A stretch of 64,000 nucleotides of DNA from Agapanthus africanus. Lineage: Eukaryota; Streptophyta; Magnoliopsida; Asparagales; Amaryllidaceae. The notes under the pieces are model-generated. The model ran no database searches and had not been told where the DNA came from. It saw nothing but the letters and a program-made list of their open reading frames with translations. This document shows, piece after piece, positions 50,636 to 63,597 of the stretch. How positions within the stretch are numbered: position 1 is the first letter of the stretch; every line of letters starts with the position of its first letter. The stretch lies in NCBI GenBank assembly GCA_030015575.1, contig CM057346.1, positions 558,192,315 to 558,256,314 of the forward strand, read 5' to 3'. The translations under genes were made by a program, and so were the position numbers.

Positions 50636-53600
50636 TGTCACGACCCGCAGGGTACGGAACGTGACTGGCACTTAAGTTTACGAAACGTCTCAAGACGTCC
50701 GTAAAATAAGTAAGCCAAAGCCCAGAAAACCAAAACCAAATAAGCAAAAGAGTGAAGAGAACCCAATCAATTGAAAACGAGTTTATCAAATAAGTCATAT
50801 AAAAACCTTTAAAAAAAACAATATCAATTTTTCCGAAAATTTCGGCAGAGTCTCCTTTGTAAATACTGGCCCCCAAAATGGGTACAACAAGAATATATAT
50901 GAATCCAATAAATAAAGCATCCCCAAGCGGGAGCTAGCTCTTCGCCACAAGGCGGTCACAAATCCCACGCAATATAAAGCAACAACATGCGAAATAATCA
51001 TAAGGAAGCATGAGATAAACAGCATGTCGACTCAAGTGAGCTCGACCCCAAAATACAGCATAAAAAGTCCACAAATCTCACAGTCTCATCTCTAGGTCAA
51101 TATATAACAATACTGGTAGATACAGTAGATGGAGTGCACTAGATACAAAGAATATACAAGGTGGTACAAAAATAATAATATAACCCACCTAAGAGTAAAA
51201 CCTCGAGTCCAGGCAAAGGAGGCAAAGAAGCAAGTGTGCCCGCCGCTACTGTACTGACGGAGCGGACCTGCAAAAGGCTGTGGCAAAACGGGGGTGAGTT
51301 GCCAACTCGTGAGTAATAAATAACATCTACAAAGGCTATCGTATGCATGCACACAAGCATCCTAGCATCTAAAATACAGGTATGACTGAATGCACTAGCA
51401 GGTGTGTATACAACATCAGTGTACTAGCAAGTGTATGTATGCAACATGAATATCTGAGGTCTCAATAGGTATATATAAGAAACATTTTATCTCTTTTTGT
51501 TTTTGAAACTCTTTTAAAATGCCAGCATAATACTCATAGAATCGACAACAATCTGTGTCCAGCAACGACACCTAAAAACTGTCTCAAATCTCATAAAACC
51601 ATGTCATAGTGTCTCTGGCCTCAGCCATCCGGCTGACCCATCTCAATATCAATATCTCAGCCTCTCGCGGCCCCGGTCGGTATCCTCTGGATATCCGCCG
51701 TGCCCAATGAAGTCACCGGTAGGTAATCCGTCCCCTGCCAGGCTCATCGTCAGCAACACGAGCTTCTTGCCCCGGGGTACCTTACCGGGCCCACCATGTA
51801 CCCGAGACGGTTCATCCAACTCCTCGAAACGGGTCTCGAAAACCACAGCAAACTCATGGTGGACGACACTTACATCACTAGAAAACCGCAATTTACATAT
51901 TTTAAAAATATAATAAGTTTAGAAATTTGGCGGCTTTCCCCCGAAATCCAGAAATATCATAAAATTTCAAGAAATCCTCATAAGCGCATATGTCAATGAT
52001 AATGAATGCATATGGTATCAATAATCAAGTTGCGATGTGTGATTAATAGATTAAGCATGAACAAATAATATGATAAAGTACATGCACATGAATAGCAATC
52101 CTACGATTTCATTTTAAGGAATTAAAGGCAATAGCACAAGTTTAAGTGTCAATTATAGTAAAAGGTTTCAATTTAAAGGTTATCTAGTGTGGTGGCATGG
52201 TAATTACCAGGGTGTGTGTGTAAGCATGAACAGTGCTCGTGCTGCATATAAAAACCCTGGCAATGGTGCAGGTGTCCTATAAAATGGGTTCGTATATGTA
52301 TGTCAATATAAGGCATGAATGTAGCAAATAATCATACAAGTATTACACCCCTAATTACTAATATTACTAAGAATCTTTTTAAGCTACTAAAACTATCGGG
52401 CGACTTGCGCCATCCAACGATAGTCCCCCGTAGATGTTACATCTACTCACCGGAATCCCTAGCTAGTCACGTCCAATCACCGCTTTCCCCTTTCGTGACG
52501 CGTCTGACGTCTCCGCGACCGAACCTGGAATTACATCAATACCAAACATAAGGTTATATATCAAGAACGACGCAATTCCCTAACGAAGATACCAACGTTC
52601 ACAAGCTAGGTACAACGTGCACAGGTGCGCGGAACGCACGCGAAAATCGCAAAACTAACTAGAATTGTCGATTTGGTCGCCCAGAAAAACTAAAACCCGA
52701 ACACTCAAAAATCCGCACTCACACATCCTAAAAGTCATAGGATACGCTAAAAATATCATCAAGACATCGCAAATAATTCATCACAATATTTTATAACACA
52801 ACTAGTAAGCTAGAATTTGCAATTTGGTGCAAACATCGACAATTAGCGACAAAGTTAACACAATCCAACACAACAATCCAAACTAACCCACTAGATAGCC
52901 ACTACACTAATTTTAAACCATTAACTATGTTTCAAAACATATTTTCCACAATCAACCCTTTTCTTGATTTTTGGTAATTAGCAAAATAAGGAAAATATCA
53001 CACAAGATTAACTTGGATTAGCATAACATCAAGCCACTTAAGCAAAGTAACCTTATAGATTGGTTAAGTAAACAACTAGATAGCTAATTAGCTTTAATTA
53101 ACTAAATAATGGTTTCTAAAAACCCTAGTTTAACTCTAACCATAAACCTTTAAAAACTAGATTAGAAACTAACACTAAATTAACACTAGATTTTTGGCCC
53201 AATTAGCAAGTTAACCACTTAGATTAAGCTAACAAAATAACTAAGTAACAAAATAGCTTAATTAATCTCTTAATGGTGTTCTAAATCCTAAATTAATTTC
53301 AAACCACAAACTTTAAAAAAAACTAGTATGCAAATAGCACTAAAATTAACACTAAAACAATTTTCAAAGTTCTAATTAGCACACTTTAAACTACAATTTA
53401 ACCAAAGATTGAAATTATACCTCACAAGCCCAAACCCTATGTTGCTAAAGCCTCCCAAGATGCCATCTTTCCAAGATTTGAACCAATTTGGGTTTGAGAA
53501 GAGAGGGAATAAGGTTTTGCGTTGAAATAGTGAAGGATTTGTTGATTTTTATTGAATTTTGATGCAATTTTTTTTGAAGAAAATGAGAGAAAAGAGAAGG

Positions 53601-54289
53601 AAAATAATGGAAAGGGGGGGAGCTGGTCTCGGCCAGATGAGGGAGAGGGGAGTGGTGTGGAGTGTATGGAAAAAGTCATGGTCAAACCCCCTCAAAGTCA
53701 ATACACCATACCTCCAAATACTATATTTTAAAACCTACACAAAACACCTCCTTTCTTCACATGAAAAAAAAGCAAAGTGAGGCAAAGAATTTCTGGACCT
53801 GATGATGGTGGGGCCGGCCTAGAGGGAGTGGGGGTGAGTGTGAGTGGATACAAAAAGGTTTTATGCAAAAAGACCCCCCACAAGTCCAAAATTGCAAGTT
53901 TTAGCTTAAAATTCAATAAATTTCGTTTTCCATAATAAAAATTAGTTAAAACATGAAATAAAATACTAAAATTTTATGTTACAACTAGATTTTAATTAAC
54001 ATGATTTTAAAGCTTAAATTTAGCACATTTAAATTTGTATTTATCGCTAATTTAATGTATTTTCTTACCGGCTTAAAATAATATTAAAAATTGAAAAAAT
54101 TATGGAAAAATTTTAAACGACCAGAATTTCATAATTAACTCATTTTCTACTAAAAACTAGCAATTACCTATCCAAATTAGGTATAATTAGTCCTAAACTG
54201 CAAAATAACAAAAAGGACGGTTTTCGGAAAAATACCGAATTTTCACCGATTTTCAGGAAAACACCAAAACGACTTTTCAAGGCGTTACA
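50636..54289 (+). repeat. Solo LTR, chromovirus-like, nested in copia F
   Basis: Starts TGTCACGACCCGCAGGGTAC and ends GGCGTTACA; flanked by TTACT on both sides (50631-50635 and 54290-54294). 3654 bp without primer site or coding capacity. The copia RNase H frame is continuous across it (FWRS / SKNQG). Same structural class as 15212-18476 but a different family. Small frames within it are not supported as genes. Confidence 0.9.
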
Positions 54290-55894
54290 TTACTCCTCCA
54301 GAAAACCAAGTTACCTCCTAAAATCACGCAATATCCTGTAGTAAATCTGCGATCGGATGGAGACCCGGCCCAATCTGCATCGGTGAAGCTTGCTACTCGA
54401 GAACGTCCTTGATCTGAGTACACTAGACCCTTCCCTGGAGCATTCTTCAAATAACAAAATATTCGAATCATCGCATCCCAATAAGCCACTCGAGGATCGA
54501 TCATAAATTGGCTCACAACGCCAACTTGGTATGAGATATCAGGTCGAATGACGGTGAGTTAGTTCAGCTAACTGACCAACCGTCGGTATCTTCCGGGATC
54601 TTCAACAAAGTTACTTTGTTTCGGAAGCAGCTTAGTATTAGGATCATTGGAGTCTCTATGGGTTTGTACCTTAACGTCCTTGCTTCAATCAGCATATCAA
54701 GCACATACTTCCGCTGTGAGATGCAGATACCATTATTTGATCGAGCAACTTTGATACCCAAGAAGTAATTAAGGCTCCTAAGGTCCTTAGTTTGAAACTT
54801 CGTTTAAAGTTAGGGCTTAAGCTGTGTAATACCAGCCGCATCATCGTCAGTAATTACTATGTCATCGATATATACCATCAAAAGAATGCGAATGCCATTG
54901 GTGTCATTGCGATAAAACGCCGAATGGTCATATGCATATCGTCTGAGGCCAAACGAAATAACCATCTCAGTAAACTTCCCAAACCATACTCGAGGAAACT
55001 TTTCAAGCCATATAATGACTTCTTCAATCGATAAACTAGACCAGACTCCCCATGAACAACAAAACCAGGTGATTGTTCCATATAAACTTCCTCGATCAAA
55101 GAGCCGTGAAGAAACACATTCTTCATACCAAGCCGATGCAGTTGCTAATGATGAGCAGCCGTAAGAAACATAAGCAGACGAACAGATGTCCTCTTGTCCA
55201 CAGGAGAAAAGGTTTTCTCATAATCAATGTTGTAAGTCTGTGAATACCCTTTAGCAACCAAACGTGCCTTCAAACGGGAAAGAGTCCCATCAGGATGAAG
55301 CTTCAGAGTGTATACCTAGCGGTAACCTACTGCCTTCTTTCCAACCAACAGATGAACCAAATCTCAAGTCCGATTCAGGTTGAGGGCAAGCATTTTATCA
55401 ATCATAGTCTCGGTCTACCCTTTATGAGATAAAGCATCAGAGAGGGACTTAGGTAAAGCAGGAGAGTCGAGGGATGAGAGAAACACCCTATATGCCGAAG
55501 ATAAATGAAAAGTGGCCACATGATGGAGATAGGGTGAGAAGTGTAGCCACGGGTGCTTTTTTGTAAGGCAATAGGGATATCAATGTCAGCCTTTGGCGGA
55601 GCTTTAGACTTTGGGAGATCAGCGGCATGAGGCTGAGATTGAGGAGCCGTACAGACCCGACGAGTATACACCCTTGTAATCGGTGGTGTAAGGCCTGACG
55701 TTGGGGAATCAGGGGCGATAGGTAGGTCGGTAGAAACAATACGGATGACCTCCAACACGGGGTAGAGAATTAACTGACTCAGAAAAGGTGTTGTCTTGTG
55801 ATGAAAAATATGAGATATCTAAAGGTAAATCGCTGTCCATATCTACAGGAGTGTGACATGTAGAAAAGTATGGGGTGGACTCATGAAAGGTCAT
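54290..55894 (-). pseudogene. Copia F RT and RNase H remnants
   Basis: Minus strand fragments in copia order: HESTPYFSTCHTP and a proline-rich linker with YTSHPIS (55,400-55,890), MKNVFLHGSLIEEVYMEQ and LVYRLKKSLYGLK (about 54,960-55,126), NNGICISQRKYVLDMLIEA (about 54,700), VASFTDADWAGSPSDRR and GYCVILGGNLVFWRS (54,290-54,450). Many frameshifts and stops. The YxDD motif lies in a stretch I can read only in broken frames (about 54,850-54,880: YIDDIVITDDD-like). Confidence 0.85.
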
Positions 55895-56887
55895 TGTTGG
55901 GGTCAAAATTTACACTCCACTGCCGAAATTAAAAATTAAAAATCAAAGTCAGAAAGTTAACGTCAACACCCAAACAAATGGACCCAAGTCCAACCAATCC
56001 GGGCCCAAGCCCAAGCAAGTGAGCCCATGTCCAACCGCCTCAAGCCCAAATAAATCTGGCGGACCATCAAACAAGAAAGAGAAAGAAAATTGTAATTAAT
56101 AGGCTTTATATGTAAATAAGTGTGAAAATATAAAAACAAATAGGGCAAAAGGCAAGATGTTGTAAAACCCATGGTTCATGTGCAAAAAAGTGTGCACATG
56201 GATGTGAAAGAGGACAAAAGCTAATTATGTAAAGCCAAAGAGGCTAAGTGCAAATTGTAATGGATATTTAAATCCAACCACAACAAGAAATGTTAAGTTT
56301 TTCTCTTCCCATAAAATTGCTATGGTTTGAGCCTCCATCAAAGAAAGAGGTAAGTCTCATTCTTCATCTTCTTCCTCAAAAGAGAGCCCCAAAAGGAAAG
56401 AGATTTCCTTTTGGGCTTCTCCCATCTCATTCTTCCTCAAAACAACCCATAGCAAAGAGAACCCGTCTTTTTGAGAAAGCTTCATCTCAAGAACCAAGAT
56501 CCAAGATCAAAATCAATCAAAGGAGCAACCTTTTCTCATCAAGCTTGAAGAACAAAGGAGAAGAAGAGTTCTTGGCACCCGAGCAAACGTTTTCGAACAT
56601 GCAGACTCGATGAAACCTCTAGGCTTTCATCACCTGACCCCGGTTCCCTTGCGAGATCTATGAGAACATGGATCCGTCCATGTTCCTTCTTCAATGGAAC
56701 CTCCCCAAAGGAGGTTCCCGCTTTGGAACCTTGTGTTCCCCGAAACCCCAAAAAGAAAGGTTCCCGCTTTCGAAAACCCCCTAAAAGGGTCTTTTTCTTT
56801 TCGTGGCCCCCAACAAAAATTTCCGCTTTCGGGCCCCCCTCCCGAAGGGGGTTCCCCCGCATTCGGGACCCCCCTCAACGGGGTCCC
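55895..56887 (+). repeat. Partial LTR E1 of a third LTR family
   Basis: Starts TGTTGGGGTCAAAATTTACA after GTCAT and aligns with the solo LTR E2 at 59170 (shared: GTTGGGGT, AAGCCCAT, TCATGTGCAAAA and TGTAAAACCCA blocks). It ends where element D begins, so D probably inserted into it; the remainder would lie beyond the window. Confidence 0.75.
56664..56887. repeat. GC-rich hairpin cluster in E1
   Basis: GAACATGGA/TCCATGTTC (56664-56685), GGAACCTCC/GGAGGTTCC (56696-56718), GGTTCC/GGAACC (56713-56730), CCCCC/GGGGG around TCCCGAA (about 56,835-56,851), GGGACCCC/GGGGTCCC (56865-56887). Neighbouring hairpins share arms, so alternative foldings exist. Confidence 0.85.
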
Positions 56888-57719
56888 TGTTTGCCACCGA
56901 AAACATAGACGAACTGGGATAGATCGTCTTATCTGAATTTGGGTGCAGATACTATTTGGATTTATCCGTCCACCACTCCGAAGATACCAAGTTGATTTAT
57001 GCCACCATATATCGGAGGTTTGGACAGACGCGACCGTTGTAGCAGACTGTATCAGATTCCTCCTCATTTTATGAGGGCTTTTGATTGTGGGGATGCTCTT
57101 CCCTGCAGACGCAAACCCCTGCAATTAATTATTTTACCGCATTGCGATAACCATTTTCTCCTACTCCGGAAGTTCACTTCGTGTCGTGTGTTTTTTGTTT
57201 TTTTTGGTTGCACATGGATTGTATACGGAGACTAGTTTATATCGTCGCCCGTAGGGCGCGGATTAGTCCAAATCCGTATATTTTAGATTTGGGCTTACGT
57301 TTATTTAAGAACCGTTAATCTGGTTTGAGATTAAGATCAACTTAAATGTATGAGCATTTGGGCTCAATTTGTTCTAACTAAGGATGCGTTAGTCTAATTT
57401 GAGACTAAGATCAATTTAACAAAATTTCAAGAATCATTTTTATTTAAGATCCATCAAAAGAGCATTTGGGCTCAGCTGCAAGAAAATTTTAGAGACTTAG
57501 CTAATTTGGGATAAGTATACTTAGCCTTTTGTTTTATTCAAAAGTGTTAAGCACTTATTTGGGCTCTGTTTATTCAGCCTTTTTCTTTACATGTAAAAGT
57601 GCTAAGCACTTATTTAAGTTTTGACGCTCACATGTATATCATGTGAAGTATTCAGTCATGGGCGCTGCCCAATAAATGTTTAGCACTTTTAGCCATTTTG
57701 ACTAAATGTACAGTGCTAA

Positions 57720-57960
57720 GCATTTTTTATGGTGTCCACGTGAGGTGCATGTGCGGCGCTTGGCGCTGCCCAATCAGTGCTAAGCACTCAGCCGTTTTGG
57801 CTGCATATGAAGTGCTAAACACTTTAATTCAGCGCCCACGTGTGTTTCACGTGAGGCGTTGGCCTTCTGTTTTGGGCGTCTGTGTGTTTTTTACGTGAGG
57901 CGCTGTTAAAAGGGGCACCCACGTGAGGAGCACGTGAGGCGCTAGTCTTTTTTTTCTTTT
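57720..57960 (-). repeat. G-box (CACGTG) rich palindromic cluster in D LTR
   Basis: Repeated GTCCACGTGAGG, GCGCCCACGTG, TTCACGTGAGGCG and GAGCACGTGAGGCGC; a second cluster is at 58,870-59,155 and a similar one in E2 (59,990-60,140). Confidence 0.8.
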
Positions 57961-59169
57961 TTTAGAGATTAAATCTCTGTTAATGGCATTTTGACCATTA
58001 ATGATTACCAAGATCTTCACTTTTTGAAGATCTGGGATTGTTTTTTCTTTAAGAACTAAGTTCTTTTATAGGTTCCTTTCTTTTTTGTTTTTTCTTTTGG
58101 ACCTAGTTCTTTTCCGAATCTTTGATTCTCAAGAACAAAATCTTCCCGATGAGAATTAAATTCTCATCTTATGGAAGACCTGTCTTGTGGATCTCAGATC
58201 CAGAGAAAAAACTAAGTTTTAAAAAAGGGTTAAACTCTTAGATGTGATAGAGATATTTTGATCTCTTTTCTTTACCTAGGGTTTTGAGAAGGAAGATCTT
58301 CTTCTTTAAGAATTGAATTCTATGTTTTTTTGAGAGCTCTCTGTATTTTTTCTGTCCCTCCGCTTTTTTGAGACTTAAACTCTCGGGGCCTTTATATAGT
58401 GGAGGCAAATTGTTAACTAGTTTTAAGAAAATCTCTCATTGAGAGATTCCAATTGATTTAATTGGACTCAAAATTGATTTGGGGAATTTTACCCACCGTT
58501 AGATTTTTAATCCAAGGACTTCTGTTTTACAGAATATGATTGGAGAAATATTTTCCCCTATACAGAATTTATTCTGTAAAACGGTGATTTTTTAATCACC
58601 ATTGGATTCTTAATTCAAGAGTTCTCTGTTTTACAGAGAGCAGTCTTTATTGTTTTGAAATATTGAGAGAATATATTCCAAAATAGAATTTTATTCTGTA
58701 ATTGGATTTTTGATCCAACTGAGAGTATCTTTCTTATTTTAAAAAGATTTGAGAAATGTTTTCTCCCGACAGAATTTAATTTTGTATTTTGATGATTTGC
58801 CATCTCTGTTGGATCTTTGATCCAACGGCTCTGTTTAACAGGGAGTATTGTAAAATTTTAATTCTATCTGGACGCCGACGCTCACGTGTTATGCATGTGA
58901 GTGCTACTTAAAAATTTAATTCTTATAATGGGTATTTATGTGCTTTGCACATTGGCGTCCGCGCGAGAAGCACGTGCGGCGCCATCTAAGAGTTTAACTT
59001 TTATGCAATGAACTCTTCTGTGCTTTGCATATTGGCGCCCGCTTGAGGAGCATGTGCGGCTCCATTTAAGAATTTAACTCTTATGAACTCTTCTGTGCTT
59101 TGCACATTGGCGCCCGTGTGAAGAGCGCGTGAGGAGCACGTGAGGCGCCACTATAAGATTTAATCCTAT

Positions 59170-60568
59170 TGTTGGGGTAAAAAATTACACCCCGGTTGAC
59201 CAAGTCAAAGTCAACCCCAAGTAAGCAGGTCTAAACCCAGATCAAGTGGGCCCATACCCAAGTCTAGCCCCAGGGCCGCCTGTCCCATTCCAAAATGAAA
59301 TCATGTAATAAATAATTTTGATATAATTTTTATGCATGAATGTAAGAAAAATGGGTATAAAGCCAAATTTTTGTAAAGCCCATTGCTCATGTGCAAAATA
59401 AATGAGCACATGAGGTATGAGATGGGCAAAATGCCATTTTGTAAAACCCAAGGGGTTATGTGTAAATTTGTAAGCCTATATAAAACAACATGATAATGAA
59501 ATAAAGGAAGAATTCATTCCCCTCAAAATTTAGGTTTTCTATGCCTCCTTCCCCTTCCTCAAGGTTCTAAAACCTTCTCTCATTTTTGAATTAAATCAAG
59601 AGTTTAACTCTTCCTTTTTAAAAAATAATCAGTTTTCACCATCAAATCTTTGAAGGGGAACTCGAATCTTCCATCAGATCTCAAAAAGCAGAGATTTTTA
59701 AATCCCACCCCCCCCCCCACCTTTTTCTTCAAGATCTGGCCAACCGAGAGGAAGAAGAAGGAGACCCATCTCTAAAAATCCCACCTTGGGAAGGTCCAAG
59801 GCCTAAAAGAAGATCCAGGGCCAAAGGGAAAAAGGGGTCCCGTTTGATCATTTCCAAAGATTTCTAGGAGTTTAACTCCATTCAAGATCTGTTGGAGTTT
59901 AACTCCATAAATAAAAAACCCTCTTTCGGAATTTAACTCCTATTTTCGGGGCTAAAAGCCTCTTCTTTCCACCGGTGCCTAAGCGCCCAGCATCCACGTA
60001 CCGGGCACGTGAGGCGCTAGCGCCCAGCGCCCACTTGCCGAACACGTGAGGCGGTAGCGTCCAACCACCCAATGCCCACGTGACGGGCGCGTGAGGCGCT
60101 TGCGTTGGCGCCCGCGCCTAAGCGTCCAGCGCCCAGTGCCCTAGCGTCTTTAAGAAGCTCTTCATCCTACTTTTTCCCATACTCCACAACACTTTCCCCG
60201 TTAGAAAAAATTTCTAACAGGGCGCTGCCCCGCATCCCGCTAGGAAGCTGCTAGCCCCTTGACCCCCAGCCCGCTATCCGGGTAGCGGGACCCCCGTAAA
60301 ACTTTGCAGGGCTCTCGATATATCCAATCATTTTCAAAACATACGTACACTGCACATTGAGTTCGCATGACCAATTTGACTCGTCAATCGGTGCTTCTCT
60401 CGCTCCAAAGGCGAGAGGTAATTAACGGCAGCTTAGTCTGCGGCTGTCGGAGATTCGGATCTCCACAATCAATAAACCCCCGTCTACCCTAGGCAAGGGA
60501 AATCCGTAGTACGCATGACAAGCGCGCGCGTATTCCCATCCTAATAGGGTAACGAAAAACACCCTACA
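59170..60568 (+). repeat. Solo LTR E2 nested in D LTR
   Basis: TGTTGGGGTAAAAA...AACACCCTACA, 1399 bp, flanked by CCTAT (59165-59169 and 60569-60573). No second LTR or coding part. Internally rich in hairpins: AAGAGTT-TAACTCTT, GGAGTT-T-AACTCC (repeated), GTTAGAAA/TTTCTAAC, CCCGCTA/TAGCGGG and CTCTCGC/GCGAGAG. Confidence 0.93.
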
Positions 60569-60780
60569 CCTATAAGATTGGCTATGGCGCTGGCGCTCTC
60601 ATGGAGAGTACGTAAGGCGCTGCCTCATCAGATTCAATAGTGCTTTGCTCTTTTATTAGGTTAAATATTGGGGAAACAAATGCCCCTACCGTTGCTCTCA
60701 CGTGGCTTACACATGGGTGCAACGGTGTCACTGTTTTCCACCGTTGGATCTTCTAGGGAGTTGAACCGTCCCTTCACATC

Positions 60781-60791
60781 CTATAAATAGG
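60781..60791 (+). promoter_or_regulatory. TATA box of the element D antisense cassette
   Basis: CTATAAATAGG, identical to 33396-33406 in C, with ACCGTTG and CACGTG/CACATG blocks upstream in both. The copia solo LTR is inserted only ~6-15 bp downstream, so the promoter is now separated from its gene. Confidence 0.75.
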
Positions 60792-60796
60792 GCCTT

Positions 60797-62783
60797 TGGG
60801 GATTCTCTAGCACCATCCTAGGTTTAGGGTTGCATCACACATGTTATAACAAAAATTTAGAGGGTGCTAAATAATTCCAAACATGAATCAAACTAGAAAA
60901 ATAGAGTAACAAACTATAGTATCACATACTATATAGTGTCTAATACTAAGTGGGAAGAGAATACAACCTTTGTAGACCTCCTCCTAGACTCCTTAGATCG
61001 ATTGAGGTTTGAACCGGTTGGCTTGTGTCCTTCCAAGTGCACGATGATCCACCACGAAGTCCCTTTGCACTAAGCTCCAAGCTTCGCTTGATTAAGGATG
61101 AAGATGCAGCAAACACTCCACACTAGTGGGCTAGACTAAAGTGGAATGGTGATGTGGGTTTGAATCTTACTACAAAACCTTTTCTTTTTAATTCTTTCTT
61201 TCTTTTAAAACCTTAAAGAGCTTTGAGGAGAGAGAGGAAGAAGGAGATGGCACAAACTAAACTCAAGAGAATATTATGATAACTCTCTCTAAACTCAAGA
61301 GAGTAAGTGAGAGTTATTCATGCTAAACCATGGTTACAAAATATCTAGATATTTTGTAACTTGAGTTTAAGCAAAACCATGGGCTACAAAACCATGTGCT
61401 AAAAAACCATTGACTATTGTCAACTCAAGAGAGTTGAATAGTCAACCATGATTATGTTGCCATTTTGCTTTTCTCAAATAAACAAAATATCTAAAAAAAT
61501 GTTACCATGTGAGTCTTGCATTGCCACCACCAATGTATCACAACCATGACATATGTATGCTTGCATGTGTGCATCCATATCAACATATACATACACTCAT
61601 GCATGCATCATAAAGAAGTAGGTTTTAATAAATGAGCTAATGGACTTAATATTAAATCAACACTTGATTTAATAACCCAGTCATATCACATACGACCCGT
61701 CCAATAGGAAACGTCCGATTAAAATACGGTATCCAATAAACGCATTTAATCGAGCTCCCGCGCATATCACATATGCACCTCCACATCTTTTCGCCTGAGC
61801 CAGGAGACCCCTTTATGGGACTTTAAGACTCGTCAATACGCTAGCAGTAGGCGGTGATCGCATCACATGCCCATAAACCGTCAGTAGCACAAGCTGTACG
61901 TAACGACTCCCAGGTATTGAGCGATCAGAAGAAACACAAGCAAACCTGCTAAAACTCCCGTCGAGCCAACTGGTAACACTTACCGTACAGTTCGGTCTCT
62001 TCGTCAAATATGCTGCATATGTGAGTCTAGGGATGGTATCGTCGATCCCAATAACCCAATAAGTCATGCAGGTATATGGCTCATAACAGATCGAGAAACT
62101 ACTGATAACACTTATCAGTAAATCTCAGCAGTCCTGGCCAGGGACTTCCTGTTATAGCCAATCGTACATGGTGCAACATCAACCCCCAATACCGGGAGAG
62201 ACGAAACCCCTCCTATCGCTCATTGCCTCCATGTGTCTCGGGACTGTACCCAAAATTCACCTGTTTGCATGACTCAGTAGAGCCGTGGCAGGGTGGAGAT
62301 CAAAGTACAGTGGGAGGCACACAAGACTCTATGACGATCTCGGGTCTACAGACTAACCTGTACCAGTGTCACCTGAGAACTGCTATCCGACGATAGATAT
62401 AATACCACATAGGAGTTCTCGGCGAGTCCGTTCAGTGTATCCAGTCTCACTGAGCACCCGTATACGGTCTTTGGTGTCACCACACCAATGGATATGGGAT
62501 CATCCATCGCCCATCATATGGGACAAGCAACGTATACGCTAGTCTACTCTTATAATATCGATGCCCCGTCTCGATACACCCACGACTAAGAACATTTTAA
62601 GGATATGCTCATATACTATACATGTCCCACCAGTATGATCCGCATCATAATCTCAGTAGTCCTGCATATCCTAAGGGCTATATCATCATATACCAAATGA
62701 ATGAAAGCATGATCAAATGAACATGTCAAAATAAAAGGTGCAACCAGATAACATACTATCATGTCGAGCAAGAATGTCCCCTG

Positions 62784-62826
<43 letters not shown>

Positions 62827-62889
62827 ACACCGACACACCGGTACATACACTATCATATAATGGCCTCTAGGGCATACATATATCTAACA
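60797..62889 (-). repeat. Solo copia LTR nested in D antisense cassette
   Basis: On the minus strand it starts TGTTAGATATATGTATGCCC and resembles the copia 1 LTR throughout (CCAATACCGGGAGAGACGAA; TTTGCAYGACTC; GAGCCGTGG). About 2.09 kb, near the 2086 bp of copia 1. CTTTG follows at 62890-62894 and CTTTG precedes at 60794-60798; the left border is ambiguous by 2 bp. Solo LTR of a sister family. Confidence 0.85.
62785..62824. repeat. (AC)n microsatellite
   Basis: About 20 uninterrupted AC units within the solo copia LTR. A frame through it (Val-Cys repeats) is not a gene. Confidence 0.97.
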
Positions 62890-63597
62890 CTTTGGCCCTT
62901 GAGGTGACTGATGTTTCGTCATCCCCTTTCTTCTTCCTTGAGAATTTAATTCTTTTCTCAGAGCTTAGATCTTTGTCCAAAGAAATTCTTAGAGTTTAAA
63001 GTCTGTTAAAGAAAATTGGTAAGGATTATGACTATTTTTCTCATAAAAGAGACTCTTTTTGTCTTGGATTTTTAACCCATTAACAGAGCTTGGCTCTTTT
63101 TCTTGAAATGGTCTCTTAGAGATCTTAAAAACTTTATTAAGGTAGACCGTTGGTCTCAGAGATCTTAGGGTTTTATCCTGTTAGTGACTTTGATCTTTGA
63201 GTGTTGTTTGGAATTTAATTCCATTTTCTGTGGGGATTTTTGAGATTTAATCCCATTAGAGCAATTTAATTCTGGGTTGTTATCCAGAGCTTAGCTCCGA
63301 AAAAATTTCTTTTTTAAGAAATTCTTTTGGGAATTTTATTCCCCTTTTCTTTCTTTCTACGGTTCTTCTTGCAGATTTGAATCTGCTGTAGAACTCGTTT
63401 TTCGAGAGAGTTTAACTCCACAGTTCAATGAGATTTTTCATTAAATGAGAATCTTTTTGGATTCTTACAATGGGTGCCTGCCTCATCATTGATTAGGGCA
63501 TTATCTTGATTTTGTGCGAGCCACTGTTTTTTTCTAGATCGTAATGATTTTGGTATTTTGATCACTAACCCTTTACTGGTTTTTCTTTTCAGATATT
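62890..63597 (+). repeat. Leader of the D antisense gene, mini-hairpin chain
   Basis: GGGAAT-TTT-ATTCCC (63329-63343), GCAGATT-TG-AATCTGC (63371-63386), GAGTT-T-AACTC (63408-63418), and others. Homologous in style and position to 33,404-33,960 of C, though arms differ. Confidence 0.75.
63019..63592 (+). other. Predicted 5'-leader intron of the D antisense gene
   Basis: Donor AAAATTG|GTAAGGATT (63019), branch-point-like CACTAAC (63563-63569) 23 bp before acceptor GTTTTTCTTTTCAG|AT (63592). The ATG follows 5 bp later at 63598. Acceptor and ORF start are arranged as in C (34013/34019). Confidence 0.6.

Larger units (their letters stand above)
56888..60678 (-). repeat. Element D 3' LTR (interrupted by E2)
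   Basis: 3791 bp including the 1399-bp E2 and its duplicated 5 bp, so about 2387 bp of its own. Contains palindromic units such as AAGTGCT-A-AGCACTT, AGAGATT-A-AATCTCT (57964-57978) and many GCGCC(C)ACGTG / CACGTGAGGCGC blocks. Confidence 0.85.

Noticed and set aside
53437-53916. Short frames in the 3.65-kb solo LTR
   Set aside because: AT-rich, no homology, inside a solo LTR with a clear target duplication.
62616-62846. Val-Cys repeat frame
   Set aside because: Translation of an (AC)n microsatellite.
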